A DNA stretch of 10,252 nucleotides, taken from NCBI GenBank assembly GCA_946402785.1, contig CAMIXP010000040.1:1-10252 (forward strand). The letters are read 5' to 3'. This DNA is from an uncultured Caryophanales bacterium (GTDB lineage: Bacteria; Bacillota_I; Bacilli_A; RF39; UBA660). Below the pieces are notes generated by a model. That model did no database searches. It saw only the letters and a list, made by a program, of their open reading frames with translations, and had not been told where the DNA came from. The translations under genes were made by a program, and so were the position numbers. Of this stretch, positions 1 through 6,566 are shown piece after piece (positions within the stretch are counted from its first letter, which is position 1; every line of letters starts with the position of its first letter).

Positions 1-1
1 T

Positions 2-583
2 GTATCTTTTGATGCAGATGAAGGAGATGCAATCGACTCTAATGGTACTTTAACAATTAATGGAGGAAAGATCTATGCCTTTGCCAATCCTAATAGTGGA
101 GATGCAGGATTAGATTCTCAGAATGGTACTTATATTAATGGAGGTACGATTATCGCAACAGGTAATATGTCAGATGCTATTTCTAATGAATCAAAACAAA
201 ACTATTTATTTGCAAGCTTTCAAACAGTAAATGCTGATACTTTAATTGCTATTAAAGATCAAGATGACAAGATAATTACTGCTTTTCAAACAGGTAGAAA
301 GATTCAAAATCTTTTCTATAGTAGTTCTGATTTAAAAGCTAAATCTTACAAACTATATACAGGTGGTACGATTGAAGGAGAAGAAGAGAACGGACTTTAT
401 ACGAAGATTCAATCCTATTCTGGAGGAGAAGAATTATCTTATCGTAATATTGGATCCATGAATGAGTCTTCTTCTCAAAATACAATTGGTATACTTCTTA
501 TTTGGATTACAGAAATTGTATTATTTGTTGGATTATCTGTTTACTACATAATTCGTAAGAAAAGAAGTGTCAATGCATTCTAA
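2..583 (+). CDS. Cthe_2159-like carbohydrate-binding domain protein, C-terminal part, membrane-anchored (5' partial)
   Basis: The reading frame is open from base 2, so the gene starts outside the window; the first internal Met (base 167) is not a credible start because conserved sequence precedes it. The visible 193 residues begin with beta-helix-like rungs: GDAIDSNGTLTINGG, then NPNSGDAGLDSQNGTYINGG and a third TIIATG strand. This Asp/Asn/Gly-rich pattern is typical of the Cthe_2159 family (DUF4353), calcium-binding right-handed beta-helices that bind acidic or cellulosic polysaccharides; that role is family knowledge. After the helix comes a capping region of about 100 residues, then a membrane segment (about residues 161-183, GILLIWITEIVLFVGLSVYY) and a basic tail (IRKKRSVNAF). 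This indicates a surface protein held by a C-terminal anchor with the tail in the cytoplasm. No LPxTG motif is seen. A terminator follows directly. Substrate is unknown. Confidence 0.82.
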   Translation, partial: VSFDADEGDAIDSNGTLTINGGKIYAFANPNSGDAGLDSQNGTYINGGTIIATGNMSDAISNESKQNYLFASFQTVNADTLIAIKDQDDKIITAFQTGRKIQNLFYSSSDLKAKSYKLYTGGTIEGEEENGLYTKIQSYSGGEELSYRNIGSMNESSSQNTIGILLIWITEIVLFVGLSVYYIIRKKRSVNAF

Positions 584-591
584 ATCTTATT

Positions 592-617
592 AAAATAGGC
601 TAAATGCCTATTTTTTT
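592..617 (+). terminator. rho-independent terminator after the carbohydrate-binding gene
   Basis: A 9-bp stem (AAAATAGGC at 592-600 with GCCTATTTT at 606-614), a 5-nt loop and a run of seven T ending at 617. It begins 8 nt after the stop codon. Confidence 0.9.
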
Positions 618-618
618 A

Positions 619-627
619 TGTTATAAT
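619..627 (+). promoter_or_regulatory. extended -10 promoter for the 651 gene
   Basis: TGTTATAAT: a TG dinucleotide one base before a perfect TATAAT (622-627), starting one base after the terminator T-tract. The -35 position (599-604, GCTAAA) falls inside the terminator hairpin and is not a recognisable hexamer, so this looks like an extended -10 promoter without a -35. A Shine-Dalgarno TTGGAGG lies at 637-643. Confidence 0.7.
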
Positions 628-650
628 ATTTTTGAATTGGAGGATTTACT

Positions 651-1613
651 ATGGATGATAAATTAGATGATGGTTTAGATGAAGAATTTAAAGAAGATGT
701 TTATGGAGGAGATACAATTGGTAAAAGAATAGGAAAAGCTCTTCTTGTAATCATCCTTCTTGCTTTATTATTTTGTGGATCCTATTATGTATGGAAAAGT
801 GGTATTATCAAAATGCCTGATTATTCTACCGATGAGACTCCTAAAAAAGAAGATGATGGAGTTATTACAGATGAAGTTAAAACTCAAATAGAGAAGAAAA
901 TTATGGCTTTACTTGGTGGACAAACACTAAATGATCCTGATGTTATTGGTTCTTATAACTTCCGTTCTGCTGTTTTAAAACGTGGATTAACAAAGGAAGA
1001 AAAACAGTTTATTGCTTTAAGAACAATTTCTTATGACTCTGTAGTAGATAACTGGGAAGATTATCCTTCTATTAAAAAAGAAATTGAATATGAAGTAAAT
1101 CATACGAGTGGTTTAACAGATCCAAAGAAAATTGCTGAAGAATATGGTGTTAAGAGTTTTGATGATGTTAATACATATTATCGTTCTTTATTTGGTGAAA
1201 ACTTAGTGGATCCTGAAGAAGAATCTGGTAAATGTCCTACTGTTTATTATGATGAGGATTCAAACATGTTTATAAAGTTTACTGCTAGATGTGGTGGTAC
1301 GGCTGCTGGATACTTTATGACTTATATTACTGATTATCAAAAGACAAAAGATTCTATTACGGTTACGATGAGTGTTGGATATGCCAATGAAGTTGACGAT
1401 GAGGTTTATTCTGATTATCGTTTAAAAGATGAGAAAGATCTATCTTTTTCTGAACTAGAGGTTGTTGGATTACTTTCTGGTATTGAGAAGAATGAAAATA
1501 ATCATTATATAATTACAGATGATAATAAAGATCAATTTTCTCAATATAAATTAACTTTTAAGAAATTAGAAGAAGATGTTTATTACTTTGATCGAGTAAT
1601 GCAAGTAAAATAA
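651..1613 (+). CDS. hypothetical single-pass membrane protein with a large extracellular domain
   Basis: I do not recognise a family. The 320-residue protein starts with an acidic cytoplasmic stretch (MDDKLDDGLDEEFKED), then a basic patch (GKRIGK) before one membrane helix at about residues 29-49 (KALLVIILLALLFCGSYYVW). The remaining 270 residues should face outward. They contain an acidic linker (55-72), a helical charged region (75-185) and a C-terminal mixed alpha/beta part. That last part holds the only two extracellular cysteines, C195 and C214, which could form a disulfide. No signal-peptidase site or lipobox is seen; C42 lies inside the helix without a lipobox context. The start is supported by TTGGAGG 7 nt upstream and by an extended -10 box just before it. 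Terminators on both sides make it monocistronic. A role in the cell envelope is an inference from topology only. Confidence 0.85.
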   Translation: MDDKLDDGLDEEFKEDVYGGDTIGKRIGKALLVIILLALLFCGSYYVWKSGIIKMPDYSTDETPKKEDDGVITDEVKTQIEKKIMALLGGQTLNDPDVIGSYNFRSAVLKRGLTKEEKQFIALRTISYDSVVDNWEDYPSIKKEIEYEVNHTSGLTDPKKIAEEYGVKSFDDVNTYYRSLFGENLVDPEEESGKCPTVYYDEDSNMFIKFTARCGGTAAGYFMTYITDYQKTKDSITVTMSVGYANEVDDEVYSDYRLKDEKDLSFSELEVVGLLSGIEKNENNHYIITDDNKDQFSQYKLTFKKLEEDVYYFDRVMQVK

Positions 1614-1636
1614 AAGACTCATTTGAGTCTTTTTTT
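1612..1636 (+). terminator. rho-independent terminator after the 651 gene
   Basis: A 9-bp perfect stem (AAAAGACTC 1612-1620, GAGTCTTTT 1625-1633) with a 4-nt loop, T-tract to 1636. The stem's first two A residues are also the end of the TAA stop codon. Confidence 0.92.
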
Positions 1637-1637
1637 A

Positions 1638-1646
1638 TGATATACT
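1638..1646 (+). promoter_or_regulatory. extended -10 promoter for the GT39 gene
   Basis: TGATATACT: TG, one base, then TATACT (1641-1646), placed one base after the terminator T-tract. The position expected for a -35 (1618-1623) lies in the hairpin and has no TTGACA likeness. A transcription start near 1653 would exclude the in-frame ATG at 1637 as a start codon. Confidence 0.62.
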
Positions 1647-1657
1647 TAGATAGAAAT

Positions 1658-1664
1658 AGGGTGA
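1658..1664 (+). promoter_or_regulatory. Shine-Dalgarno site that fixes the GT39 start at 1670
   Basis: AGGGTGA followed by TT, close to the AGGTGAT portion of the anti-16S consensus, 5 nt before ATG 1670. The in-frame ATG at 1637 has no such site; only the terminator T-tract lies before it. Confidence 0.65.
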
Positions 1665-1669
1665 TTATC

Positions 1670-3298
1670 ATGAAGAAAATGATTTCTTTTTTCAATGAAG
1701 ATGTTTCTTTTCATAAAAAAGATATTTTATTTGTACTTCTTATTCTATTTTTATATGGAATCTTATCTTTTTATCGATTAGGTGATTTAAAAGGACCTAA
1801 TACGTTTTATCGTGTTTCTCAAGGAAAAGATATTGATATTGAGTTTAGAGAACCAGTTGATGTTATTCGAATGAAATATTTTAATGGGGAAGTTAATTCT
1901 ACGTTTCGTTTATATGTATCGGATAATGGAGAAGACTATACGTTTGTAAAGGATTATAAGGCAAGTGGTGTATTTACTTGGAATGATCAAAGAGTTGCTG
2001 TTAAAGGAAAATACTTCAGAATTACTCCTACTAGCGATTGTTCTTTTGGTGAAATTGCTTTCTATGATAACAGTAAAACAAGAATTTCATATTCTTCTAT
2101 GAATGATTATTTGCAAGATGAAGTTGATTTGATTCCATCTAAAATATCGTATATGAATTCTAGTTATTTTGATGAGGTTTACTTCGCAAGAACTGCTTAT
2201 GAATATGTTATGGGAATGAAAACGTATGAATGGACTCATCCTCCTCTTGGAAAGATTATTCAAGCAATTCCTATGTTTATTACTCATCAATTAAGTCCTT
2301 TTAATTATCGTTTGATGGGAAATCTTGCAGGTATTTTGATGGTTGGAGTTATGTATGTTTTTGGAGCTATCTTTTTTAAGAAGCGTAAATATGCATTCTC
2401 TTCTTCCTTACTTATGTTTTTTGATACCTTTCATTTTGCTCATACAAGGATGGGTACTGTAGATAGTCATTTGGTTTTATTTATTATGTTATCGGCTTTA
2501 TTCATGATTTTATATATGAAAAAAGACCAATATCGATATTTATTTTTATCAGGATTATTCTTTGGACTTAGTGTTTGTGTAAAATGGACTGGTTTTTATG
2601 CAGGAGTAGGGTTAGCAATCTTATATTTTGGTTATTTTATTAGTCAAAAGAAGGATCTTATTACTTCGATTGTCTTAGGATCTATCTTCTTTGTTGTGAT
2701 TCCAATTACGTTATATTGTAGTATTTTCTATTTATTTCCTAATAATTTTTATTATACGAATAATATGGATTCGATTATTGCAGAACAAAAACAGATGTTT
2801 TCTTATCATTCTAAATTAGATGCAGAACATTATTTTTCATCGAAATGGTATACTTGGCCTGTTTCTTATAAACCTGTTTGGTATCATCAACAAAATGTTG
2901 GAAAGACAACACAAGAATCTATTTCAGGAGTTGGAAATTTAATTATTTGGATTGCTGGAATCATTGGTTTTATCTATTTAACTGTTAAATTATTTATGAG
3001 AAAAGATTTAGATTCTTATTATATTTTAGTCTTTATTCTATCTTTATGGATTCCTTATATTTTTATTGGTAGAATTATGTTCTTATATCATTATTTTCCA
3101 GTACTTCCTTTCTTATTTTTAGGAATTATATCGTTACTGAAAGATTTAACAGAGACCTTAAAATGGAAATGGTTTATTCCTTTATATTTTGTGTTTGTTA
3201 TATTATTCTTTGTGTTATATTACCCAGTTGTATCAGGGATTCCTTTTTCATATGAATATGAGCAAAAATTGGAAATCTTTGATAGTTGGCATTTTTAA
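1670..3298 (+). CDS. GT39/PMT-family glycosyltransferase (protein O-mannosyltransferase-like) with an F5/8-like insert
   Basis: A 542-residue polytopic membrane enzyme. GT39 proteins transfer mannose from a polyprenyl phosphate carrier to Ser/Thr of exported proteins, on the outer face of the membrane. After a first helix (about 19-36) comes an outward domain of about 100 residues (40-138). Its strand pattern (DIDIEFREPVDVIRMKYF, STFRLYVSDNGEDYTFV, GKYFRITP) resembles an F5/8-type galactose-binding-like fold. Then comes the PMT signature: catalytic-type FDEVYFARTAYEY with D168-E169, and WTHPPLGK at 188-195. Further family marks are HTRMGTVDSH (258-267, with the conserved Arg R260), the KWYTWPVSYKPVWY loop (392-405) and FLYHYFPVLPFL (471-482). 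The start at 1670 is chosen because the upstream in-frame ATG (1637) overlaps the -10 box. Terminators on both sides make it monocistronic. Family assignment is firm; mannose as the sugar and the protein acceptor are inferred. Confidence 0.88.
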   Translation: MKKMISFFNEDVSFHKKDILFVLLILFLYGILSFYRLGDLKGPNTFYRVSQGKDIDIEFREPVDVIRMKYFNGEVNSTFRLYVSDNGEDYTFVKDYKASGVFTWNDQRVAVKGKYFRITPTSDCSFGEIAFYDNSKTRISYSSMNDYLQDEVDLIPSKISYMNSSYFDEVYFARTAYEYVMGMKTYEWTHPPLGKIIQAIPMFITHQLSPFNYRLMGNLAGILMVGVMYVFGAIFFKKRKYAFSSSLLMFFDTFHFAHTRMGTVDSHLVLFIMLSALFMILYMKKDQYRYLFLSGLFFGLSVCVKWTGFYAGVGLAILYFGYFISQKKDLITSIVLGSIFFVVIPITLYCSIFYLFPNNFYYTNNMDSIIAEQKQMFSYHSKLDAEHYFSSKWYTWPVSYKPVWYHQQNVGKTTQESISGVGNLIIWIAGIIGFIYLTVKLFMRKDLDSYYILVFILSLWIPYIFIGRIMFLYHYFPVLPFLFLGIISLLKDLTETLKWKWFIPLYFVFVILFFVLYYPVVSGIPFSYEYEQKLEIFDSWHF

Positions 3299-3330
3299 AA
3301 GATATTTCTTTACTGAAATATCTTTTTTTT
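3297..3330 (+). terminator. strong rho-independent terminator after the GT39 gene
   Basis: A 12-bp perfect stem (3297-3308 with 3315-3326), a 6-nt loop and a T-run to 3330. The stem starts inside the TAA stop codon (3296-3298). Confidence 0.93.
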
Positions 3331-3338
3331 GATATAAT
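3330..3338 (+). promoter_or_regulatory. extended -10 promoter for the pfkB-smr pair
   Basis: TGATATAAT: the last T of the terminator run and the next G form the TG of an extended -10, followed by a perfect TATAAT at 3333-3338. With an 18-bp spacer, TTTACT (3309-3314, in the terminator loop) is the best -35 candidate and is weak. A Shine-Dalgarno AGAAGGTG lies at 3350-3357. Confidence 0.7.
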
Positions 3339-3364
3339 CAATTATGGTAAGAAGGTGTTGACTT

Positions 3365-4264
3365 ATGAAAGCTGTATGTGTTGGTCATTCTACATTTGAT
3401 ATTACACTTCCTATGGAAGCATATCCAATTGAAAATACCAAAAATCGTATTAATAAACATATTGAGTGTGGGGGTGGTCCTGCTTCTAATGGAGGTTATC
3501 TTCTAGCAAAATGGGGTATGGATCTAGCAATTGTATCGATTGTTGGGGATGATTACTATGGCGATAAAGTAGTAGAGGATTTTAAAAATATTGGTGCTGA
3601 TACCACTTATTTACTTCAATATCCTAATCATCCTACGTCTAGTAGTTATATTATTGCGAATATGAGTAATGGTTCTCGTACGGTTATTACTTCTAAAAGA
3701 GATCCTATTTTAAAATTAGATCGTCCTGTCGAAATCTACGATGCGGATGTTATCTTAATTGACGGAGAACATCCTGAGACTGCAAAAGAAGTATTAGAAA
3801 AGAATCCTGGAGCTATTTCAGTATTAGATGCAGGAAGATTAAATGATAATACGAGAATGCTTGGTAAAATGGTTACTTACGTTGTATGTAGTCATGATTT
3901 TGCAGAAGAATTTACAGGTAAAAAGACAGATATTCGTGATTTTAATACCTTAAAAGATATTTATGAAGAATTAAAGGCTTATTTTCAAACCAATATTATT
4001 ATTACCTTAGAAGCCAATGGTAGTTTTACTGTTATAGATGGTAAATATAAGATAGTTCCTAGTGTAAAAGTTAAATCATTAGATTCAACCGGAGCAGGAG
4101 ATATTTTCCATGGAGCTTTTACTTACTTTATTGGTATGGGATATCCTTTAGAAGAAGCTATTCATTATGCTTCTATTACAGGTGCTATTTCTGTTACTCG
4201 TATAGGATCACGCTTCTCCATCCCTTATTTATCAGAGGTTTTAGAGTACAATGATGTTATATAG
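3365..4264 (+). CDS. PfkB-family (ribokinase-like) carbohydrate kinase
   Basis: A 299-residue cytoplasmic kinase, the usual length for the PfkB/ribokinase family, which phosphorylates sugars or nucleosides with ATP. The N-terminal strand MKAVCVGHSTFDIT is the family's first beta strand with its substrate-binding Asp. The sugar-binding glycine motif is GGGPASNGGYLLAKWG (36-51), and the family's hallmark near the C-terminus is DSTGAGDIFHGAF (240-252), where D246 is the catalytic base and GAG forms the anion hole. ITLEANGS (213-220) matches the ATP-side strand. The substrate cannot be told from the sequence (ribose, fructose, adenosine-like and others are possible), so no gene symbol is given. 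The start is supported by AGAAGGTG 7 nt upstream. The 3' end overlaps the next gene by 14 nt, implying co-transcription and translational coupling. Confidence 0.9.
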   Translation: MKAVCVGHSTFDITLPMEAYPIENTKNRINKHIECGGGPASNGGYLLAKWGMDLAIVSIVGDDYYGDKVVEDFKNIGADTTYLLQYPNHPTSSSYIIANMSNGSRTVITSKRDPILKLDRPVEIYDADVILIDGEHPETAKEVLEKNPGAISVLDAGRLNDNTRMLGKMVTYVVCSHDFAEEFTGKKTDIRDFNTLKDIYEELKAYFQTNIIITLEANGSFTVIDGKYKIVPSVKVKSLDSTGAGDIFHGAFTYFIGMGYPLEEAIHYASITGAISVTRIGSRFSIPYLSEVLEYNDVI

Positions 4265-4499
4265 TAACTTGCCAACTTTAGATTTACATGGGTATGATCG
4301 AGACTATGCTAGAATCCTTATTTTAGATTTTTTAGAAGATCAGCATAAGATGAAAAATAAGCAAATTATTATTGTTCACGGTATTGGTACCGGAATTTTA
4401 AGAAAAATGACGCAAAACACTTTAAAAAAACATCCATATGTTTTAGAATATAAAATTGATAACTTTAATGATGGAATGACTGTTGTCACACTAAAATAA
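4251..4499 (+). CDS. small free-standing Smr-domain protein
   Basis: An 82-residue protein consisting almost entirely of one Smr (small MutS-related) domain, the nuclease-type domain also found at the C-terminus of MutS2. The two family signatures are present: LDLHG at residues 10-14 and the glycine loop HGIGTG at 43-48, followed by the expected helix (ILRKMTQNTLKKH) and the closing strand GMTVVTL (75-81). In the family these motifs bind or cleave branched or structured nucleic acid; activity here is inferred. The gene begins inside the end of the kinase gene (14-nt overlap), with two adjacent ATGs (4251 and 4254) and only a modest AGAGG at 4234-4238, so translation is probably coupled to the kinase. 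No functional link with a sugar kinase is obvious. No strong terminator follows, only a 5-bp hairpin at 4502-4515. Confidence 0.88.
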   Translation: MMLYSNLPTLDLHGYDRDYARILILDFLEDQHKMKNKQIIIVHGIGTGILRKMTQNTLKKHPYVLEYKIDNFNDGMTVVTLK

Positions 4500-4500
4500 G

Positions 4501-4529
4501 TTGACTATTCAGTCATTTTGTGCTATTAT
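4501..4529 (+). promoter_or_regulatory. sigma-A-type promoter of the envelope-protein operon
   Basis: TTGACT (4501-4506), a 17-bp spacer and TATTAT (4524-4529) preceded by TGC, so both a -35 and an extended -10 are present. Transcription should start near 4536, after the alternative TTG start codon at 4501 and before ATG 4561. A short inverted repeat (TGACT-attc-AGTCA, 4502-4515) covers the -35 and could be a weak terminator for smr or an operator. Confidence 0.8.
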
Positions 4530-4545
4530 AGTGAACTGTGTAACC

Positions 4546-4554
4546 AGGAGGGGG
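4546..4554 (+). promoter_or_regulatory. G-rich Shine-Dalgarno that fixes the 4561 start
   Basis: AGGAGGGGG, 6 nt before ATG 4561. Its position downstream of the promoter shows that the longer reading frame back to TTG 4501 is not the translated form. Confidence 0.85.
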
Positions 4555-4560
4555 AATTTT

Positions 4561-6555
4561 ATGTACACTGAAGAGTACGAAAAAAGAGGTTATCCAATTA
4601 CAAACTTTATTATTAAGCTTGTATTGGTGGTAATAGTCATACTTTTACTTGTATGGTTAGTACCAAAAATCATTGCACCTAATTTTAGTTCGAATTCGAA
4701 CAATACTTCTAGTTGTAAGGGTAGTACAACTTGCGAAGTAAAAGGATTAGATGCTTTAACATCTCAAATTTTCGCTGATAACTTAGAGAGAATGAAAGAT
4801 GCTGCAATCACTTACTATACTGCTGATAGACTTCCAACAGAAGTTGGTGATTCAAGACAAATGACTTTAAGTGATATGATTGGTAAAAAACTAATCACTC
4901 CACTTATTGACAAAAACAATAAAGCTGTCGATGTAGAGAAGAGTTATGTAAAAATAACAAAGATGAATGATGAATATCTTCTTAAAATCAATATCAAAGA
5001 TAGTGAAAAAGAAGATTATATTTTAGTTCATTTAGGATGTTATTCATACTGTGATTCATACCTATGTCAAAAACAAACTACTCAACCTGTAGGAACAAAA
5101 CAAGGAAAAATCATTACACCAGTAATTCCTATTGTTAGTCCTACACCAACTACACCATCTACTCCAACAGTTGAAGCTAGATGTATGAAAGTTGGAAACA
5201 AATACTATGACAAGAATGGAAATGTAGTATCAGAAGTCAACTACATTATTAGCTGTCAAGCTCCAAAATGTCAGATTGTTAATGGATACTATTTTGGTAA
5301 AGATGGTACTTCTGTAACGAAGTCTAGATATCAAAGTGAGTGTTCTACACCTACACCAACTACTCATAAATGTGAGTATACTGGTGGTAAATACTACGAT
5401 AAAAATGGAAATGTAGTATCAGAAGTAAATTACATTATTTCTTGCCAAGCTCCAAAATGTAAGATCGTTAATGGATATTACTTTGGTAAAGATGGTAGAA
5501 ATGTAAGTAAAGCTATCTATGAAAAAGAATGTACTACACCAACACCTACCTATAAATGCCAATATGTAAATGGTAAATATTATGATAAGAATGGTGCTGT
5601 TGTTAGTGAAGTTAACTACATTATTTCTTGCCAAGCTCCAAAATGTCAAATCGTTAATGGTTACTATTTTGGTAAAGATGGTAGAAATGTAAGTAAATCT
5701 GTTTATGAATCTGAATGTTCTACTCCAGTTGAATATGAATGGGAGTATATAAGAACTACAGGTGCTAAGTTCAGTGAATGGACAAGTTGGTCTGCTTGGG
5801 CTAAAACAGATTGTAGTACACAAGAAATCAATTGTAGTGATACGGATGTAAGTTGTTTATACAAATTACAAAGATTAACTAGAAAAGAAAAGATTGGTAC
5901 TTACCAAAAAACTTACTCTAAGAAGAGAGAAATGGTTAAACAAACTGGATCCTATGAAAAACAATCATGTGCTAATTACAACTATGTAGAAATTAATCAT
6001 AAGTTATATGCTACAACTACTACAACTCCATATACTACAATAGATACGATTACAACAACGACTACACATACAACTGGTACATGGACATACAATGGTAGAG
6101 CAAGTTATAGTAACCCACCAGCAGATTCTGGATCAACTCATTACAAATTTGTAGGTGCTGATTACAGTTACTGTGGTGAAACATGTACTACATTACCTAA
6201 CTATTACTATGATTCTTATACATATACTGGTGGTTTAGCTAATGTAAGTACTACAACATCATCTACAACAACTGCAGGTACTCCATTAAGTGAAACTCAC
6301 TTAGTTGGACAAACTACTACTTATGCAGCTACTTGTGGACAAATCGTTACAAAAACAATTCCAATTTATGGAACAATTACTGTTACTGAAAAAGCTACAA
6401 GAACTGAACCATTATATGGTGATGTATGCTATAAGAGTGACAAATCAAGAACTTTAATTAGCGAAGGAAAAACTGAAACTACATGGAGTTCTTACAATAA
6501 TTCTTCATTAATTAATGCTGGTTGGAAAATGACTGGTAATAAAAGATCTAAATAG
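4561..6555 (+). CDS. large membrane-anchored surface protein with tandem Cys-rich repeats and a Thr-rich tail (unknown function)
   Basis: No family with known function is recognised. The 664-residue protein has a 14-residue cytoplasmic start, one strong membrane helix (about 15-38, IIKLVLVVIVILLLVWLV) and an extracellular remainder. Residues 62-172 form a globular region (DNLERMKDAAITYYTADRLP, then LSDMIGKKLITPLIDKNNK) that loosely recalls pilin-like proteins in length and layout. A Pro/Thr linker (186-204) leads to three tandem repeats of about 62 residues (208-386), each with four cysteines. Next is a Trp-rich stretch FSEWTSWSAWAKTDC (404-418), then Thr runs (485-505, 563-572) and a basic C-terminus NKRSK. 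Its promoter and AGGAGGGGG site support the start; the 841-aa gene follows after 11 nt, so the two form an operon. No sortase motif is seen. Surface adhesion or envelope structure is a guess; disulfide formation in the repeats is inferred from the regular cysteines. Confidence 0.87.
   Translation: MYTEEYEKRGYPITNFIIKLVLVVIVILLLVWLVPKIIAPNFSSNSNNTSSCKGSTTCEVKGLDALTSQIFADNLERMKDAAITYYTADRLPTEVGDSRQMTLSDMIGKKLITPLIDKNNKAVDVEKSYVKITKMNDEYLLKINIKDSEKEDYILVHLGCYSYCDSYLCQKQTTQPVGTKQGKIITPVIPIVSPTPTTPSTPTVEARCMKVGNKYYDKNGNVVSEVNYIISCQAPKCQIVNGYYFGKDGTSVTKSRYQSECSTPTPTTHKCEYTGGKYYDKNGNVVSEVNYIISCQAPKCKIVNGYYFGKDGRNVSKAIYEKECTTPTPTYKCQYVNGKYYDKNGAVVSEVNYIISCQAPKCQIVNGYYFGKDGRNVSKSVYESECSTPVEYEWEYIRTTGAKFSEWTSWSAWAKTDCSTQEINCSDTDVSCLYKLQRLTRKEKIGTYQKTYSKKREMVKQTGSYEKQSCANYNYVEINHKLYATTTTTPYTTIDTITTTTTHTTGTWTYNGRASYSNPPADSGSTHYKFVGADYSYCGETCTTLPNYYYDSYTYTGGLANVSTTTSSTTTAGTPLSETHLVGQTTTYAATCGQIVTKTIPIYGTITVTEKATRTEPLYGDVCYKSDKSRTLISEGKTETTWSSYNNSSLINAGWKMTGNKRSK
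5182..5718 (+). repeat. three tandem coding repeats, each of two similar halves (six Cys-bounded modules)
   Basis: Units start at 5182 (189 nt), 5371 (186 nt) and 5557 (162 nt, lacking the linker). In the 664-residue protein the cysteines are 208/232/237/261, 271/295/300/324 and 333/357/362/386, so spacing is 24-5-24 in every unit. Each 24-residue half follows C-x5-YY-x3-G-x2-V-x4-Y-x3-C approximately, for example NKYYDKNGNVVSEVNYIISC and NGYYFGKDGTSVTKSRYQSEC (first residues omitted). The halves are therefore related by an older duplication. Copies differ at many synonymous sites but little in protein. Confidence 0.92.
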
Positions 6556-6560
6556 GGGGA
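6554..6560 (+). promoter_or_regulatory. Shine-Dalgarno overlapping the upstream stop codon
   Basis: AGGGGGA, 6 nt before ATG 6567, sharing the last two bases of the TAG stop of the 664-aa gene. It supports coupled translation of the two genes and the upstream of two possible starts; the alternative ATG 6624 has a less well spaced AAGGTGG at 6613-6619. Confidence 0.75.
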
Positions 6561-6566
6561 ATTAAT

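Noticed and set aside
167..583. A complete 138-aa gene starting at ATG 167
   Set aside because: The frame is open upstream to base 2 and encodes conserved Cthe_2159-type beta-helix rungs, so 167 is an internal Met of a larger protein.
2..583. Sortase-anchored protein
   Set aside because: The C-terminus has a membrane helix and basic tail, but no LPxTG-like motif precedes it.
1637..1669. Upstream in-frame ATG (1637) as the start of the GT39 gene
   Set aside because: It overlaps the extended -10 box and lies before the expected transcription start; it has no ribosome site, whereas ATG 1670 has AGGGTGA 5 nt upstream.
4501..4560. TTG at 4501 as the start of the 664-aa gene
   Set aside because: This stretch is the promoter (TTGACT-17-TATTAT). 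AGGAGGGGG sits 6 nt before ATG 4561, and the extension would put unlikely residues before the membrane helix.
5182..5718. CRISPR-like or non-coding tandem array
   Set aside because: The period is a multiple of three, the frame is open throughout, and conservation is at protein level with synonymous change. It is a coding repeat.
5419..5823. 134-aa reverse-strand reading frame (and similar ones at 2087-2290, 6570-6794, 8069-8251, 8371-8655, 8904-9144)
   Set aside because: These lie opposite well-supported genes, lack ribosome sites and promoters, and have low-complexity translations mirroring the repeats and biased codons of the + strand.
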